Positions 11,112 through 22,667 of a stretch of DNA of 64,000 nt are shown here, one piece after another; the first letter of the stretch is position 1, and each line of letters starts with the position of its first letter. Under the pieces are notes generated by a model. It saw only the letters and a list, made by a program, of their open reading frames with translations, ran no database searches and was not told the DNA's origin. Origin of the DNA: Stachybotrys elegans (Eukaryota; Ascomycota; Sordariomycetes; Hypocreales; Stachybotryaceae); contig JAGPNK010000008.1 of assembly GCA_020746835.1 (NCBI GenBank), positions 1,612,001-1,676,000 on the forward strand. Reading direction: 5' to 3'. Made by a program: the position numbers and the translations under genes.

Positions 11112-12779
11112 CTAGGTCAAATACCTGAATCCAGATCCAACAACCACTTGTCCACGCAACTCCTCCTCCCTCTCCTTCGCTTCTAATTTTTTGTTCTCGC
11201 GCTTGAGAACGAAATGCAGGACTGTACTAGCCACTATCGATATGACTGCCATGGCACTGTTGACACTGAAGGCCAGTACAAAACGTGGCGCCGCATTGTT
11301 TGGGTACAGATAGGAACCATAGATGCTGCAAATGGTGGCAAGAGCGTTGTTGAAGGCCACAGCTGCAGCTCTCTTGGACACTGGCCGGAAGTTGGTATTC
11401 GAGGTCCACACCATTGACATGTTGAATCCAGTGTAAACACCGGGAAGCATAATCATCGCTCCAAAGTATCGAGATCCGATCCCCTCGGTTGCTGCAGAGA
11501 TGATGAACCCAGCAAGCGCGCAGCAAACGGGTATCACAGTGTGCCAGTATCGCTCTTGGACTTTATCAGCGTGCCAAGCCACCGCCGCACATGTGATACA
11601 GGCCAGCAGATAGGGCGGAGACGTGAGTAGCAGGGTCGTAATCCGATCTTTTCCCATGCTTGCAACGACAGTCGGGAAGAAGCTGTTGATAGCTATAGCG
11701 CTTGCAGCGCCGTAGACAACCAGAACCAGAATCCAGTTCTTGGGATCTTTGAGTACCAGCTTGAAACCTTCAAACAATGGTTGCTTGGAAGTAGTCGTCC
11801 AGTCTTCCTCGCCTGCTGCATCGGCCTCCATGCGCCACATTGCCAAAGCACGCTCCTCCTCGGTGAGCCACTTTGTGTTTGCAGGGAAATCCGGTAAGAC
11901 AAAGTAGGTTCCGGCTGCTATGAGGACTGTTGCGGCACCTTCGATAATGAAGATCCACCGCCAGGCCAGTAGCCCAAGAACGCCGTCCATGCCATCAATG
12001 ATGCCGGCGCCAATCAGTCCAGAGAAGGCTCCGGAGAGGAGAGACCCGCAGTAGAAGATTGCTGTTCGGACTCCAAGCTCCTTGCGCACATACCATGCAC
12101 TCAGAGTTGCCAATGCACCGGGGTAGTAAGCGGCCTCGACAAAGCCAAGCAGGAAGCGGGTAACGGCGAGGCTGGCGAATCCTTGCGTGGCACCGCTGCA
12201 TGCACAAAGAACGCCCTATAAGGATACGTGTTAGGCGAACAACCCGATTCACTTCGTGGGGCAGGAATGTCTCACCCAAACCATCATACAGCTACACAGA
12301 TACGCAGCCGGCTTTCCAATCCTGTTCAGCAACATATTCGATGGTACTTGCATCAGGATGTAGCCAACGAAGAGCACAGAAACGCACGTCTTGCAAGCCG
12401 ATGGTCAGTAAAATGAAAGAGATCCTAGTGAGTTCGAGGTCATACCTGAAATTCGCTAGGTCCCAAGTTCAAATCTTCCTCTAATCCACCAAGCCGTGCG
12501 GCACCGATAGCGTTTCTTGTACACAAGATTAGCGAAGACTGTCAAACAAACTTCCGGACGATTCACCTACCTGTCAAGATAATTCATTATGTAGATGATA
12601 ATCATGCTTGGGAGCAGCCTAAGGTCGATCTTGCGAAGAAGTGCCTTCTCAAGCTGCTTCAGCTCTTCCTCGGAGAATCGCCGAAGTGATTCTGGCCTGG
12701 GTGTGGTTTCCTGCACTCGGCCTTCCCCAATGCTGGGTTGTTTCTCTGACGAACTGGGTGATTTGGCGGCTTGGTCCAT
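11112..12779 (-). CDS. MFS transporter, anion:cation symporter (Dal5/allantoate permease-like) family
   Basis: Plasma-membrane transporter of the ACS family (allantoate, nicotinate, carboxylate-like anions). Four exons: 12571-12779, 12446-12515, 12276-12389 and 11112-12215, giving about 498 residues, the normal length. Start chosen at MDQAAKSPSSS, upstream of the acidic N-terminus and the first helix (MIIIYIMNYLDR, carrying the conserved NYLDR). Exon 3 carries VGYILMQVPSNMLL and exon 4 the TRFLLGFVEA and YYPG.L.....WY motifs typical of ACS. The first two acceptors read AAG instead of CAG/TAG, a mild oddity. It is divergent from the FAD oxidase gene across 976 bp that both probably use as promoter. 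The substrate cannot be read from sequence. Confidence 0.88.
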
Positions 12780-13755
12780 ATTGACTGAAGAAGTTGAGTA
12801 GGCGCTAAAGTTGGGGATAACTTGATGCGAGGATGAACGAACCGAGAGGGAGGCTCTCCTTTTATACACCAGGGCTTGTTTTCTTTTACATTGACGCTGA
12901 GGTTATCGGCTGGGCTTACCCACGAGGAGCTCTATTCCGTCGACGGAGCCGAGGTCTACACCAGACAACCGGTTCGGGTCAAGCCAGGAGTACGGGGTAT
13001 CCTTGATTATTCCCCTTATCTGAGGCGTTATCTAGCTGGGGGTCTCGTTAAGTCCGGGCTAGCATCAACAAGCTAGATTCTTGTCCGGGGCTCGAGATGG
13101 GGAAACTGATGTCAGGCTTGATCATCAGAAATCTGCCATGACGATAACCAATCAAGCCCGAAGCTGAATTCCCCATCGGCAATAAGGTGAGGTGAGCCGA
13201 CGGTGGGGGTGATAGTTTGGGTCTGATACAAATGACCTCAACTAAACCCAGAATTGGGCAGGATAGTCAGTGTGTTGATCCTTCGATTGCCCACATCGGC
13301 CACCTTGCGTCTGGGCCGACCTGTGGATCGCTTGATAGACCTGTTAACACGAAATACGAAGTGCGAGCTATCGTAATTACGGTCAATTCTTGACATATCA
13401 GCACAAAGGGCATTTATCGGTGGATCTTATGGTCCCAGTTGAGGCAATTTCTTGGACCCTTTTTATCTTCGGCCGCTAGCGCAAGCGAGCCGACTCTTGG
13501 CCATCTACCACCGCATTCTCCTGCGGGCCCTGCAAGGTGGATCGTCGTTGTTGAGGGAAAAGCCAAGGCCGTTGGCTATACCGACGAGAGAAGAATGGGG
13601 ACACAGACAATGGGATGACCAGTGACCGATGCATCACAGGCCGGCTTGAAAACCATATATAAGAAAGGGAGGCGTCAGATAATCCGAGAGAACTTGACAA
13701 GAATAGAAGTTGACCCCGTCTTATTACCTACACATTCCAGTCCACGACTGTCAAG
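12780..13755. promoter_or_regulatory. divergent promoter between MFS transporter and FAD oxidase
   Basis: Shared upstream region of 976 bp. It contains the perfect palindrome CCGTCGACGG at 12937-12946 (CCG-N4-CGG, an arrangement bound by some Zn2Cys6 proteins) and a TATA box (TATATAAG, 13656-13663) 100 bp before the FAD oxidase start codon. Regulator binding is inference. Confidence 0.4.
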
Positions 13756-15210
13756 ATGGCTCAGGATTCTATTCTCATTATTGGCGGTGGTGTCTTCGGT
13801 ACATCCACCGCATATCATCTCGCCCTTCGTGGCTACAAAAACGTCACTGTGGTCGATCGCTTCGATGCACCTTCTAAGGATTCCGCAGGAAATGACTTGA
13901 ACAAAGTCATTCGCGCCGACTACCCCAACCCTCTGTATGCCAAGCTGGGTTTGGAGACCATGTCAGTGTGGGAAGACCCTTCATCCATGTTCTCTGGTCT
14001 TTACCGCCAGACTGGATGGATTATGGGTGCTCATGACATGACAGTGGGCTGGCTTGAAAGTGCCCGGGAGACGGCTACCAAGGCCAAGAGAGAGGGAGTG
14101 AGATATATGACGGCTGAGGAGATGAAGCAGAAATGGCCGGCATTGACTGGAGACTTCCCAGGCTGGACCAACCTATACAGCCCTGCAGCTGGCTGGGTGA
14201 GAACTTCCGCCCAGGTCTCACAAGATGATTGCTGACAGTTTCAAGGTGCCGGCTGGCCAAGCTCTTCTTCGGATGGCTACAGCAGCCAAGGCGTTGGGCG
14301 TTAACTATATTACTGGCAATGCTGGGCAGATTCAGCAACTGTGGTATGACTCCGATGGCAACTGTAAGGGTGCCATTGCTGCCAATGGCCAGGTACATCG
14401 TGCAGACAAAATTGTTGTGGCTGCTGGCGCGGGACTTCCGGAATTGGTCCCCAGTGCCAATACGGATGTTGTCGCCCAGACATCTGCCATTTGTGTCATT
14501 CAGCTAGAGCCACACGAAGTTGAGAAGTTCTCCTCCATCCCGATCATTGACGATTTTGAACAAGGTAAATTGTCCGCATCTCATCTTCTTGCTAGCTCGC
14601 TAATAGACCCACAGGAATCATATTCCCCCCGGATGAGAATGGCCTCATCAAGCTCTGCAGCGTTAGGCTGGTGACAAACTACAAGAACCTAGCCACCAAA
14701 CGCTCCTCGGTACTGCACTCAGTAGGGGACTTCCCAGACGACGGGTGCCCCAAAGAGCTCGAGGATGAAATGAGGCAGTTCGTGCGAGAAATGATTCCTG
14801 AACTGGCGGACCGCCCATTCGTCACAACAAGACTTTGTTGGTATGTGTCCAAGTCAACTCATTCTCTGTATCCCTTGCTAACTCAACTCGCACGCAGGGA
14901 TGGCATGGCTACCGACCTCAACTTTCGGATCTGCCCTTTCCCCAAGACCAAGAACCTCTTCATTGCCACAGCAGGCTCGAACCATGGCTTCAAGTTTCTT
15001 CCCATCATCGGCAAGTACGTAGCCAACATGCTGGAGGGAACTTTGAGCCAAGATTACGTAGATCTGTGGAGCTGGAAGTTTGGAAAGGTTCCCGCCAACT
15101 TTCAAGATCCCCATCCTTGGCCGCTGAGGGACTTGGCAGAGTTGACGGGATGGAAGGGGAGAAATGCCCCAGCAGGTGGCAAGCTTCCCTGGACATGGAG
15201 TCGACTTTGA
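13756..15210 (+). CDS. FAD-dependent amine/amino-acid oxidase (fructosyl-amine / saccharopine oxidase-like)
   Basis: Flavoprotein oxidase of the DAO fold, closest in look to fungal fructosyl-amino-acid oxidases and L-saccharopine/pipecolate oxidases. These oxidise secondary amines to imines and release peroxide. Four exons: 13756-14196, 14246-14564, 14615-14840 and 14898-15210, about 432 residues. The dinucleotide motif IIGGGVFGTSTAYHL is at residue 8, followed by AGNDLNKVIRADYPNPLY, which is characteristic of the family. The C-terminus has ATAGSNHGFKFLPIIGKY. The cysteine in RLCW or RICPFP could be the covalent FAD site. No peroxisomal tripeptide of SKL type is present at the end (WSRL). It is divergent from the MFS transporter and directly upstream of another Zn2Cys6 regulator. 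The amine substrate is unknown. Confidence 0.85.
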
Positions 15211-15500
15211 AGGAGTGGCAGGGGCAGGGATAGGAAGCGAAGGTTGGGTCAGAATAGATCAATGAGACTTGCTATGACTGCTCCACAGCTTGCCAAGACT
15301 CCCTTTTTGTGGAGTGATGTACTAAGGATCTAGTTTAAGTCAAATGACCAAGGCCAAGGTGGATCAAGAACGAGCAGAGATGCCTTGATAAACCGCGTAG
15401 GTCTAAGCTTCTTTTACAAATCCCCCCGTCCCTTTTCACACGGCCACCATTTATTTCGCATAATACCGTCCTTCACACTGGACTACGCCGTGGAATTGTG

Positions 15501-17721
15501 ATGGGGAAGTACAAAGGTCGTAGTGCTGTGGCGTGTAGAGGATGTCATGCGCAAAAGTTGAAATGTGACGGCGGTGAGTCAGAAGCTTACCTACCCTATC
15601 CTGATCATTCAAGCTCACAGCATTAGAGTTGCCTTGCGGGCGATGTCTGCGCAAAGGCCGTGAGTGCCAGCGTCCCCAGGGTCGGGAAGCCTATATAACT
15701 CTACCGGCGAGTTACATAGCACAGCTTGAGCGAACAGCAAACCCCTCACATAGGCTTGAAGAAGCCGGCAGCAATTTCGTTGACGCTGCTCCGTCGACAC
15801 CTTTGCGTAACGCTCATGAGCCTTCCAGCCTGCCAATGCCAGCAGGTGAGGCTACGGCCACAAAGACTGGAATGCTGAGCAATTGTAGCGCAGAGGGCTT
15901 CATCCACGAACTTAAAGAAATGGCATTTCCCTTGAGCCTCGACACATTACATGATGGTAATGTCAGCTATACATATATGGATTTGCCATCTGACTCCGTT
16001 GGTGAGAGATTTTATTTACCTGTGATAATCTGTGTATAAAGGCTAAATATCTTCACCAGAACCGCGGGTGGTCGTGAAACTCCCATCATTGCCACTAGCA
16101 TTGAGACTATTTGACAAGTTTGAAGAGATTTTCTGCGACTACCACTGGTTTCTACGCGGCGACTTCAGAGCTAGACTCGAACTTCTATACTCCAACCCTA
16201 TAGCACAGGCCAAGGACAGAAATTGGCTGGGTCGTGTATCCCTCGTCCTTGCGCTTGCGGCCACATTTTGCTACGGCCTAAATGACACTTCTGGGGTCGA
16301 GACAAGTCCGAGTCTCGGTCGAGGAGCCGGCGAAGACAGCGAGGTTCTAGTGCCTCCAGGTTTTGCCTTGTTCGAACAAGGAGTAATGCTGGTAAAACGA
16401 TCACTGGAAGAGCCCACAACAGAGGATGTGGAGGCCTTGAATTTGATGGTAAGTATAGACCTCTGCAGGAATTTGCGCATGGATTAAAGGATTGCCCCAG
16501 GTATTCTATTGCTACTCACTCAATCGTCGACGCACGGCTTACACATACGCCGTTCAAAGCATCGCTATAGCACGACTGTTGAAGCTAGATATAGCCTTGC
16601 TGAAAGACTCAACATGTTTCGATAAAAGTTTTGAACATAGGAAGAGGCTTTGGTGGACATCGTTTTGTATGGAACGAATGGTTGCCACGGAATTGGGGCT
16701 TCCCCCTTCCCCCGCCACAAGATCCGCCCAGATCGATCTCCCCTGGGCTGGAGACCTACCTATCGAAGAACGCCACCAATTTTTCGATGGGAGCCTACTG
16801 ACTCTCCACTGCAGCCTGTGTGAAATCAAATGTCAGATATTGGATGCCGTGGGCCGAGTAGGTCAAGAATCTATCACGGAGGAAAAACTCATCCAAGAGC
16901 TGTGGCCATGCTTGGATACGTTATGGGCTTGGCGCGAGAGCATGCCGCAGTGCCTACACTTCGAGTTTGCGTCAGGTATACCCCCAGACATGCACAAACT
17001 GTCGTCTATGCGAGGTGTAGCCTCGCTATATCTCAGATATCACCAGGTAGGGACATCGTCAAGAGGGAAGCTTGTTCAATAATGCTAAATCACTTAAACT
17101 ATAGTGCTTTATTTTGTTGGTTAGGCCCATCTATTTCAGGGATTTCTCGCGGTTGCTGAAAAGCAAGGGCAATGTATGCTCTCAACAACAAAGCTTGGAA
17201 CATCCTACGTTTCAAAATCTGCAAAGACTGAAGTTGGAGGGGCTTCGTGCGGCCCGAAATAATTGCAGAATTGTCCTTGACCTGTTCAAGGGCGGCAAGC
17301 ATGGTTCGTCTGCGGTGAGTTCTATATAATGGAGCGAATCTTACTGAGAATATGGATAGCCCGTTATGGATACTGGGACTCGGTTCAAACGTTCTCCAGT
17401 CTTTCTATGCTGTTATTATCGCGCGCAATACTGGTGGACAGCCAGGTTGCTGAAGACGTACACGAATCTACAGCTTTGTATGAGCATTGCAGAGTTATGT
17501 TGAGAGATATGGCACAAGCTGGCAATTTGTCGGCACGGGATCATGATACGCTTCTGACGGACGTCGAGGCGATTATCGAGATGCTCCCTAGGGGCGCATG
17601 CGTTCTGTCCGCTGAAGATTGTTCAGTACCTCGTGAAGAGTACAGCTCGGAAATGTTCGATTGGACGTGGTCAGAGGCAGATTGGGAGAATGTGTTTAAT
17701 ACATGTTTGAAATGGGTATAA
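15501..17721 (+). CDS. Zn2Cys6 fungal transcription factor
   Basis: Nuclear regulator of about 644 residues in six exons: 15501-15573, 15627-16001, 16060-16448, 16501-17046, 17105-17294 and 17360-17721. The zinc cluster is split after KCDG: CRGCHAQKLKCDG joins ELPCGRCLRKGREC. The fungal-specific domain is clear at RRLWWTSFCMERMVATELG, LYLRYHQ and LLVRPIYFRDFS. The fifth intron is best read as GC-AG (GCAAGC donor at 17295, TAG acceptor at 17359). The apparent GT donor 20 bases later leaves the frame wrong, whereas the GC donor gives LFKGARYGYWDSVQTFSS in phase. It follows the FAD oxidase in tandem, 290 bp away, so it is the second candidate regulator of the cluster. Confidence 0.85.
17295..17359 (+). 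other. GC-AG intron in the second Zn2Cys6 regulator
   Basis: The exon end G followed by GCAAGC, the standard GC-donor consensus, with a GGATAG acceptor restores the frame. Length 65 nt. Confidence 0.65.
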
Positions 17722-18137
17722 AGTATATTATCTTCTTCGTAGAGGTGTAACTTCAAAGCATCCTGAAACCCATCTCAAGATCTGACAGTGTCCTTGCTTT
17801 TATATGTTCTTCTCCGTAGTGTTCGGGGGCCTGCTAGAAATTCGACTCAAGCTGGGAATGCCTTGCACCTATTCTGCTTATGCTAATGTAATTATGATAT
17901 GGTTACAGCTGGGCACTCTAATCGTCTCAGCCCGGATGACAATGCAGATGGCGTGGTCCCTCAGTGCAAGTTGTCCCAGTCAAAGAAGCTCGCCTCCGCC
18001 CCTCTATTCTTTCTCTATCTGCTAGACCCTCAAAGGCCTTGTAGGTTTTCTGGTATCCTGTAATCACTGCAGCCATTTATTTCCATTGAATTGTTACGCT
18101 GACACAAACTGGATGTTGGATGCATCAAAGCCGGTGT
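17722..18137. other. intergenic between convergent genes
   Basis: 3' flanks of the regulator and of the secreted protein gene. Nothing else recognised. Confidence 0.5.
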
Positions 18138-18832
18138 CTAGCAGTTGGCCCCGGCAGGACAACATCCGTTTCCTGACCTGTTGCATCCCTCACAGCACCA
18201 TCTACAGTCAATTCCTGGGAGTCGACCACTGAGGTAATCCTGCTCAGTCCAGGAGCAGGTTGGCCCTGAAACCTGCCGGACTCTGAAACTCGAGATCTTA
18301 TTGTCCCACCCAATGTCCGCCAAGCGGGCCTATGAACAGAGAAATCAATCGAATCAGCATATTTAAGGGACAAGATAGCCTGAGTTGTTAAAGCACTTAC
18401 ATATCCCGGGCTGTACCAGCTACTGACCATACCCGCGGGGTTGCAATTTTGATACTGGTAAGCGACAAGTGCGTTGTATTCATCAGGACCGATTGAACTG
18501 ATTGCGTCGTTCCTATATTCATGTACAATATTAGATTCTTGTTTCCCTCTCAGTTATGCGCGGGACACATACCACGGTGCGTCGAGCTGAATACATTGGT
18601 CCCAAGGCTGTTTGGCCCAACCGCACTGGCCGCCCCAGTTGGGGTTGGTGCAAATGTAGACGCCTCCCGGTTCTCTTCTCTCAACGTTATGGTCTGTTTC
18701 GTTGTCCCAAACAATCGTCTTGATCCACTCCGAAGCCAACACAACTCCTGTTTCCCCTGACGCTATTGGATTTGTTGCGATGGGCACCACCATGGCGGCG
18801 AGGACGGACAAGACGATAGTGAGCGAGCGCAT
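18138..18832 (-). CDS. small cysteine-rich secreted protein, crystallin-like motif
   Basis: Secreted protein of 187 residues in three exons: 18573-18832, 18401-18512 and 18138-18329. The signal peptide is MRSLTIVLSVLAAMVVPIA. The mature part has VYICTNPNWGGQCGW, DQCIQLDAPWNDAISSIGPD and, in the last exon, NKISSFRV. This order (cysteine and aromatic strand, then N.I.SIGPD) is what fungal small secreted proteins with a beta/gamma-crystallin-like fold show. The C-terminus is unusually rich in cysteine (DCRWCCEGCN, then GCCPAGANC). The next gene upstream is 1.2 kb away. Role unknown; an extracellular or effector-like protein is possible. Family assignment is from pattern only. Confidence 0.7.
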
Positions 18833-20064
18833 TTTGTCAAAGATTGTTGAGGGTGGAAAGAGGAAGCACAGTTCTGGAGACGAACACGAAAGACTTGTCG
18901 TGATTCTTGTCGACCGCAAAACGGCTGGGCATTGCAGCCATATTTATACCTTGTATGCCCAGAGAGTCGAACCATGGTGTACTTGGCGTTCCAAAAAGGT
19001 TCAAGGTTCTTTTGCATGTACTTCCCCATAGGGACTTGTCCTAGTAATCTAGTAATCTCAAAGTGCCGGTTCGTACACCCAAATGGGCCGACCAGTGCAC
19101 ATGCACATCAAAGGTAGAACCAGTATGCGTCAGCGTCTTCAAACAGACACTGGCCGGCATCTAAGCAAGTATCGTCAGCAGAGATGGCGGTCTCGATCTA
19201 ACCCATTCCACATTGCCTGATGATGGTAAGCTTATCTCACGATCTGGAAGCGCAGCCTCGCTCATGGTTTCTGTCGTACACTTGTACTTTGATACACCTA
19301 GTTTAACAGTACTCGTCAATTACACTGTGGATATTTAAGACACAGGTCTCTCGGTATTTCATCTGATATTCCCGGTCCTCTACTATGTCTTTGACTATTT
19401 GACACCATTAAGACCTTGCTCCACGCGTGTCCGGGCCTCTTTTCTTCTTTAGCATGACCCTCGTCAACCGTTGCCAATTTACTTACTCCACAAGCCTCGG
19501 TTTCGCATCCTGTCCATGTCAGCACTACTGATAATCACGCCCAGAAATGACCGAAACAAGAATGATATTTATAGAACTGACCTGAATAGGAATTACAAGT
19601 GTAGAACTGGCTTAAAGAGGAATTAGATAGGATGCAACCTTGGTGATAGCAACAAAGCTATTGTTTTATTAGATACTGTTGTCCCAATAATAACACCATC
19701 AAGACTGATCCTGGCGCTGGGCCGCCCTGCTTGGGTGGCTTGGAACAGTGATCTTTGATGGGCTCTCGAATGCAGTGGATTGGTATAAGAGTTGTAATAA
19801 ATCTAGTCCCAATAATCTATGTATTGATTCCATATTGATAATATCATTTCCTTCTCCCTTTTACCTTACTACAGGTCAAGAATAATGTTAGGGGCATCGT
19901 CGGGAGACTCTCAGTTGACGATTCTCACTGTCATGGAGTGGGAAAAAATATTTCCCCTTCCGTCCGCTCTCCTAGCATAATATTGGGCTTACTCCTCTTC
20001 TAGTCCTCTTCAACTCCATAGCCATCTCTGCATTTTCTCCTTACAGATTACTTCACAACAAAAC
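18833..20064. other. intergenic, 1.2 kb
   Basis: Divergent upstream regions of the secreted protein and the HET gene. The middle (about 19550-19900) is AT-richer with no readable gene. No clear repeat was identified. Confidence 0.5.
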
Positions 20065-22194
20065 ATGAGTGCCCCAGCCACTGAGCCCAGTAAGCGCCCG
20101 CGTCCGCCCTGCTCGGTATGCAACAATTTGGACATACGCGGCCACCATAAGACGCAGGGCAACAGACTCAACTTGTACATCAACCCTAGCATGTTCAAGG
20201 GCAAATGTGAATACTGTTACCTGTTGAAGTCGATGGTGGGGTACTTTGCGCCGAGAACTCCTCTTGTGATTCACGTCCATATAGTCCTGTGGCAGCCGAT
20301 CAGAGTATCTTTTGACACCTCTCGCTTGGATCGAGGCAGTCCCAGCGATAGCTCCGACTCGTCCGACACCTCCGAGTTCGAATTTGACCCTTCGGACGGC
20401 GATCAATCATTCGCCTTCTACCTACAAGATAAAGTTGGTGCCACCGTCGGCAATTCCCTGATCCAGCGCGGCCGCTAACATCCTCAGTCACCCGCTTTTC
20501 CCGGCCTGGGCTTACGCGGGCCGTATCTGACAAGCACCGAGCTAGACACATCCACCGGGTTTGTGAAGGCGAGGCTACAAAAGTGCCTCGCAGATCACCC
20601 CTCTTGCTCTAAGCGCCTAGATGGCCCACTCCCAACAAGGGTTCTGGACGTCGGCCCCAATGGCGCAGACGTCTTACGATTGGTATCGGACCCGAATATT
20701 CGGACGCGGTATCTCACCTTGAGTCACTGCTGGGGAGGCAAACAGCCACTCATGACTACAAAGGCGAACTTGGATGAGATGCTTGCAGGAATAGAGTTCG
20801 AAAAATTGCCCGTCGTATTCCAACAGGCCGTTGAGGTGGCGAGAAAACTGGATGTTCAGTATATCTGGATTGATTCACTGTGCATCATCCAAGATAGCCA
20901 GGAGGACTGGGAACGCGAATCGCCCAAAATGGGAGACTACTATGAACAATCATATCTCACAATAGCCACGGCTGCATCTCCAGATCCAACCGTGGCTTTC
21001 CTCGGACAAAGGGACGAGAAGTGGCGGCCCATAAAGTTCGACCTTCTCAGCCGATACCACGGGCCGCAGGCCGTCTATGCACAGCGCTTGCCCACCACCA
21101 GAGAAGATGAAGGTCAACTCTTTTCGCGTGCATGGGCATGGCAAGAGGCGGCCTTGTCGAGCCGAACGATATATTTTGCGCCTTCCGACCTTATCTGGGA
21201 ATGCTGGTCACGCATCACGCCGCAGCATTATTCCCACGATCTGAATACATCGGGTCGGATGGGTTTCTCAACCATTCTGTCCCGTCTCCGGCAGATGAGC
21301 AACGATCTGGAGGATGACCCAAACCCTAGAGGTGAAGCACAAACGTCTGAAGCCCATGATGCAGCAGAGGTATCCGAGTCCGACGACTCTAGTATCGCCG
21401 TCGTTGACAGAATAAATTATGTATGGGACGACTGGGATGGCCTCGTGAGTGCCTACTCATCGCGTCTGCTCACCTTTGCGGAGGATAAGCTCCCCGCATT
21501 AAGCGGCGTCGCCGCCAGGGTTCACTCAGAAACAAAGAGCGACTACGTTGCCGGTCTGTGGAAAGACAACCTGGTGGTAGATCTCTGCTGGGAGGTGAGT
21601 GAAGAGCGGGGACGCGAGGTTCTCGCCCCTACGCCCACTTCTTATGTGGCGCCGTCTTGGTCTTGGGCCTCGGTAACCCAGAAGGTCGAGACTCAAGTGG
21701 AGAGAACGATCCAGAATCTAGAACCCAAGGTAACTGTGGTCGAAGTGTCATGCGAGGTACCGGGATTGAACCCCTTTGGGCGAGTGTCAAAGGGCCATAT
21801 TGCCCTGCGTGGACCGCTTGTGGAAGTTGAGCTCTGGTGCACCGATCCCTATCAAGCGGCCGGCTATAGCTTGAAGACGGCCGGAGTTTCACGCAAGCAA
21901 TGGTTCTTTGAGCCCGACTGCCTCTTGACCGCGCATAAGATGGGCCTGTTTCGATCTGCCACAGTGAGAAGGGCGACTCAAGGCGAGGAGGGCTCAAAGT
22001 TCAAGGTCAAGGCGCTCTGCCTCTACATTGGCGTGGCTCGCTTTCTTGATGGGAAGGACAAGGGGCGACATTTCGCAATGGTTCTTGGCAATGCTGGCGA
22101 CGGCAGTGGAGCATACTGTCGCGTGGGACTGGCTAATTGTGAAAGGGGTGACTTATTCAATGGGGCAGCGGAAAAAGAGGTCCGAATAGTGTAG
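20065..22194 (+). CDS. HET-domain (heterokaryon incompatibility) protein
   Basis: About 690 residues in two exons. Exon 1 starts at 20065 (MSAPATEPSKRPRPPCSVC) and has an N-terminal cysteine pair region (CSVCNNLD, CEYCYLL), a zinc-binding-like module frequent before HET domains. The intron ends at TAACATCCTCAG (20488). Its donor is either at 20434 or 20444, both in phase 0. Exon 2 holds the HET domain: YLTLSHCWGG, then DVQYIWIDSLCIIQDSQEDW and MGDYYEQSYLTIATAAS, then the downstream SRAWAWQE and PSWSWASV blocks. HET proteins trigger cell death on non-self recognition; which alleles or partner this one recognises is unknown. It is the first of two HET genes flanking a membrane protein. Confidence 0.88.
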
Positions 22195-22667
22195 GATCAG
22201 TCTTCGATAAATGGGGGGGAGGGGGTGTTTAGTGTGGGCATCGGACATCAAGCGCGAACCTCCATATATAGATAGACTTTAATGGGACTTTCTGACCCTC
22301 CGCCCCAATGGGCCAATGGGATGAAGATCAGCGACTTCTAGAAGCCCTCTGACGATAATTCTTAAACTGTGATCTGAAGCAGACTGTCGGCTCGAGAAAC
22401 GGACCGTAAAGGGTCAGGCATGTCCGTTTCCACCTGGGATACAGCGCGCCAGGTATCAGTCAGGTACGTAGATATCCATGAAGCATGTTGATATGTTACA
22501 AAGAAAGTGTATAAGAAACGTTATGAAATATGATAGACCGATCGCTCGTAATGATGTCGCTACATCATTTGTTCTCTCGCAGTAACCCCCATTCTAATCC
22601 TTAATAAAACAATCCTCCCGAGCTGCGCCACGTGGAGTGTCGCAATCCATTTCCTGATTCCCCCTTC
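22195..22667. other. intergenic between convergent genes
   Basis: 3' flanks of the HET gene and the rhodopsin-like gene. No further feature recognised. Confidence 0.5.

Noticed and set aside
4814..17721. Classical polyketide, peptide or terpene cluster
   Set aside because: No ketosynthase, adenylation, terpene cyclase or prenyltransferase sequence is present in the window.
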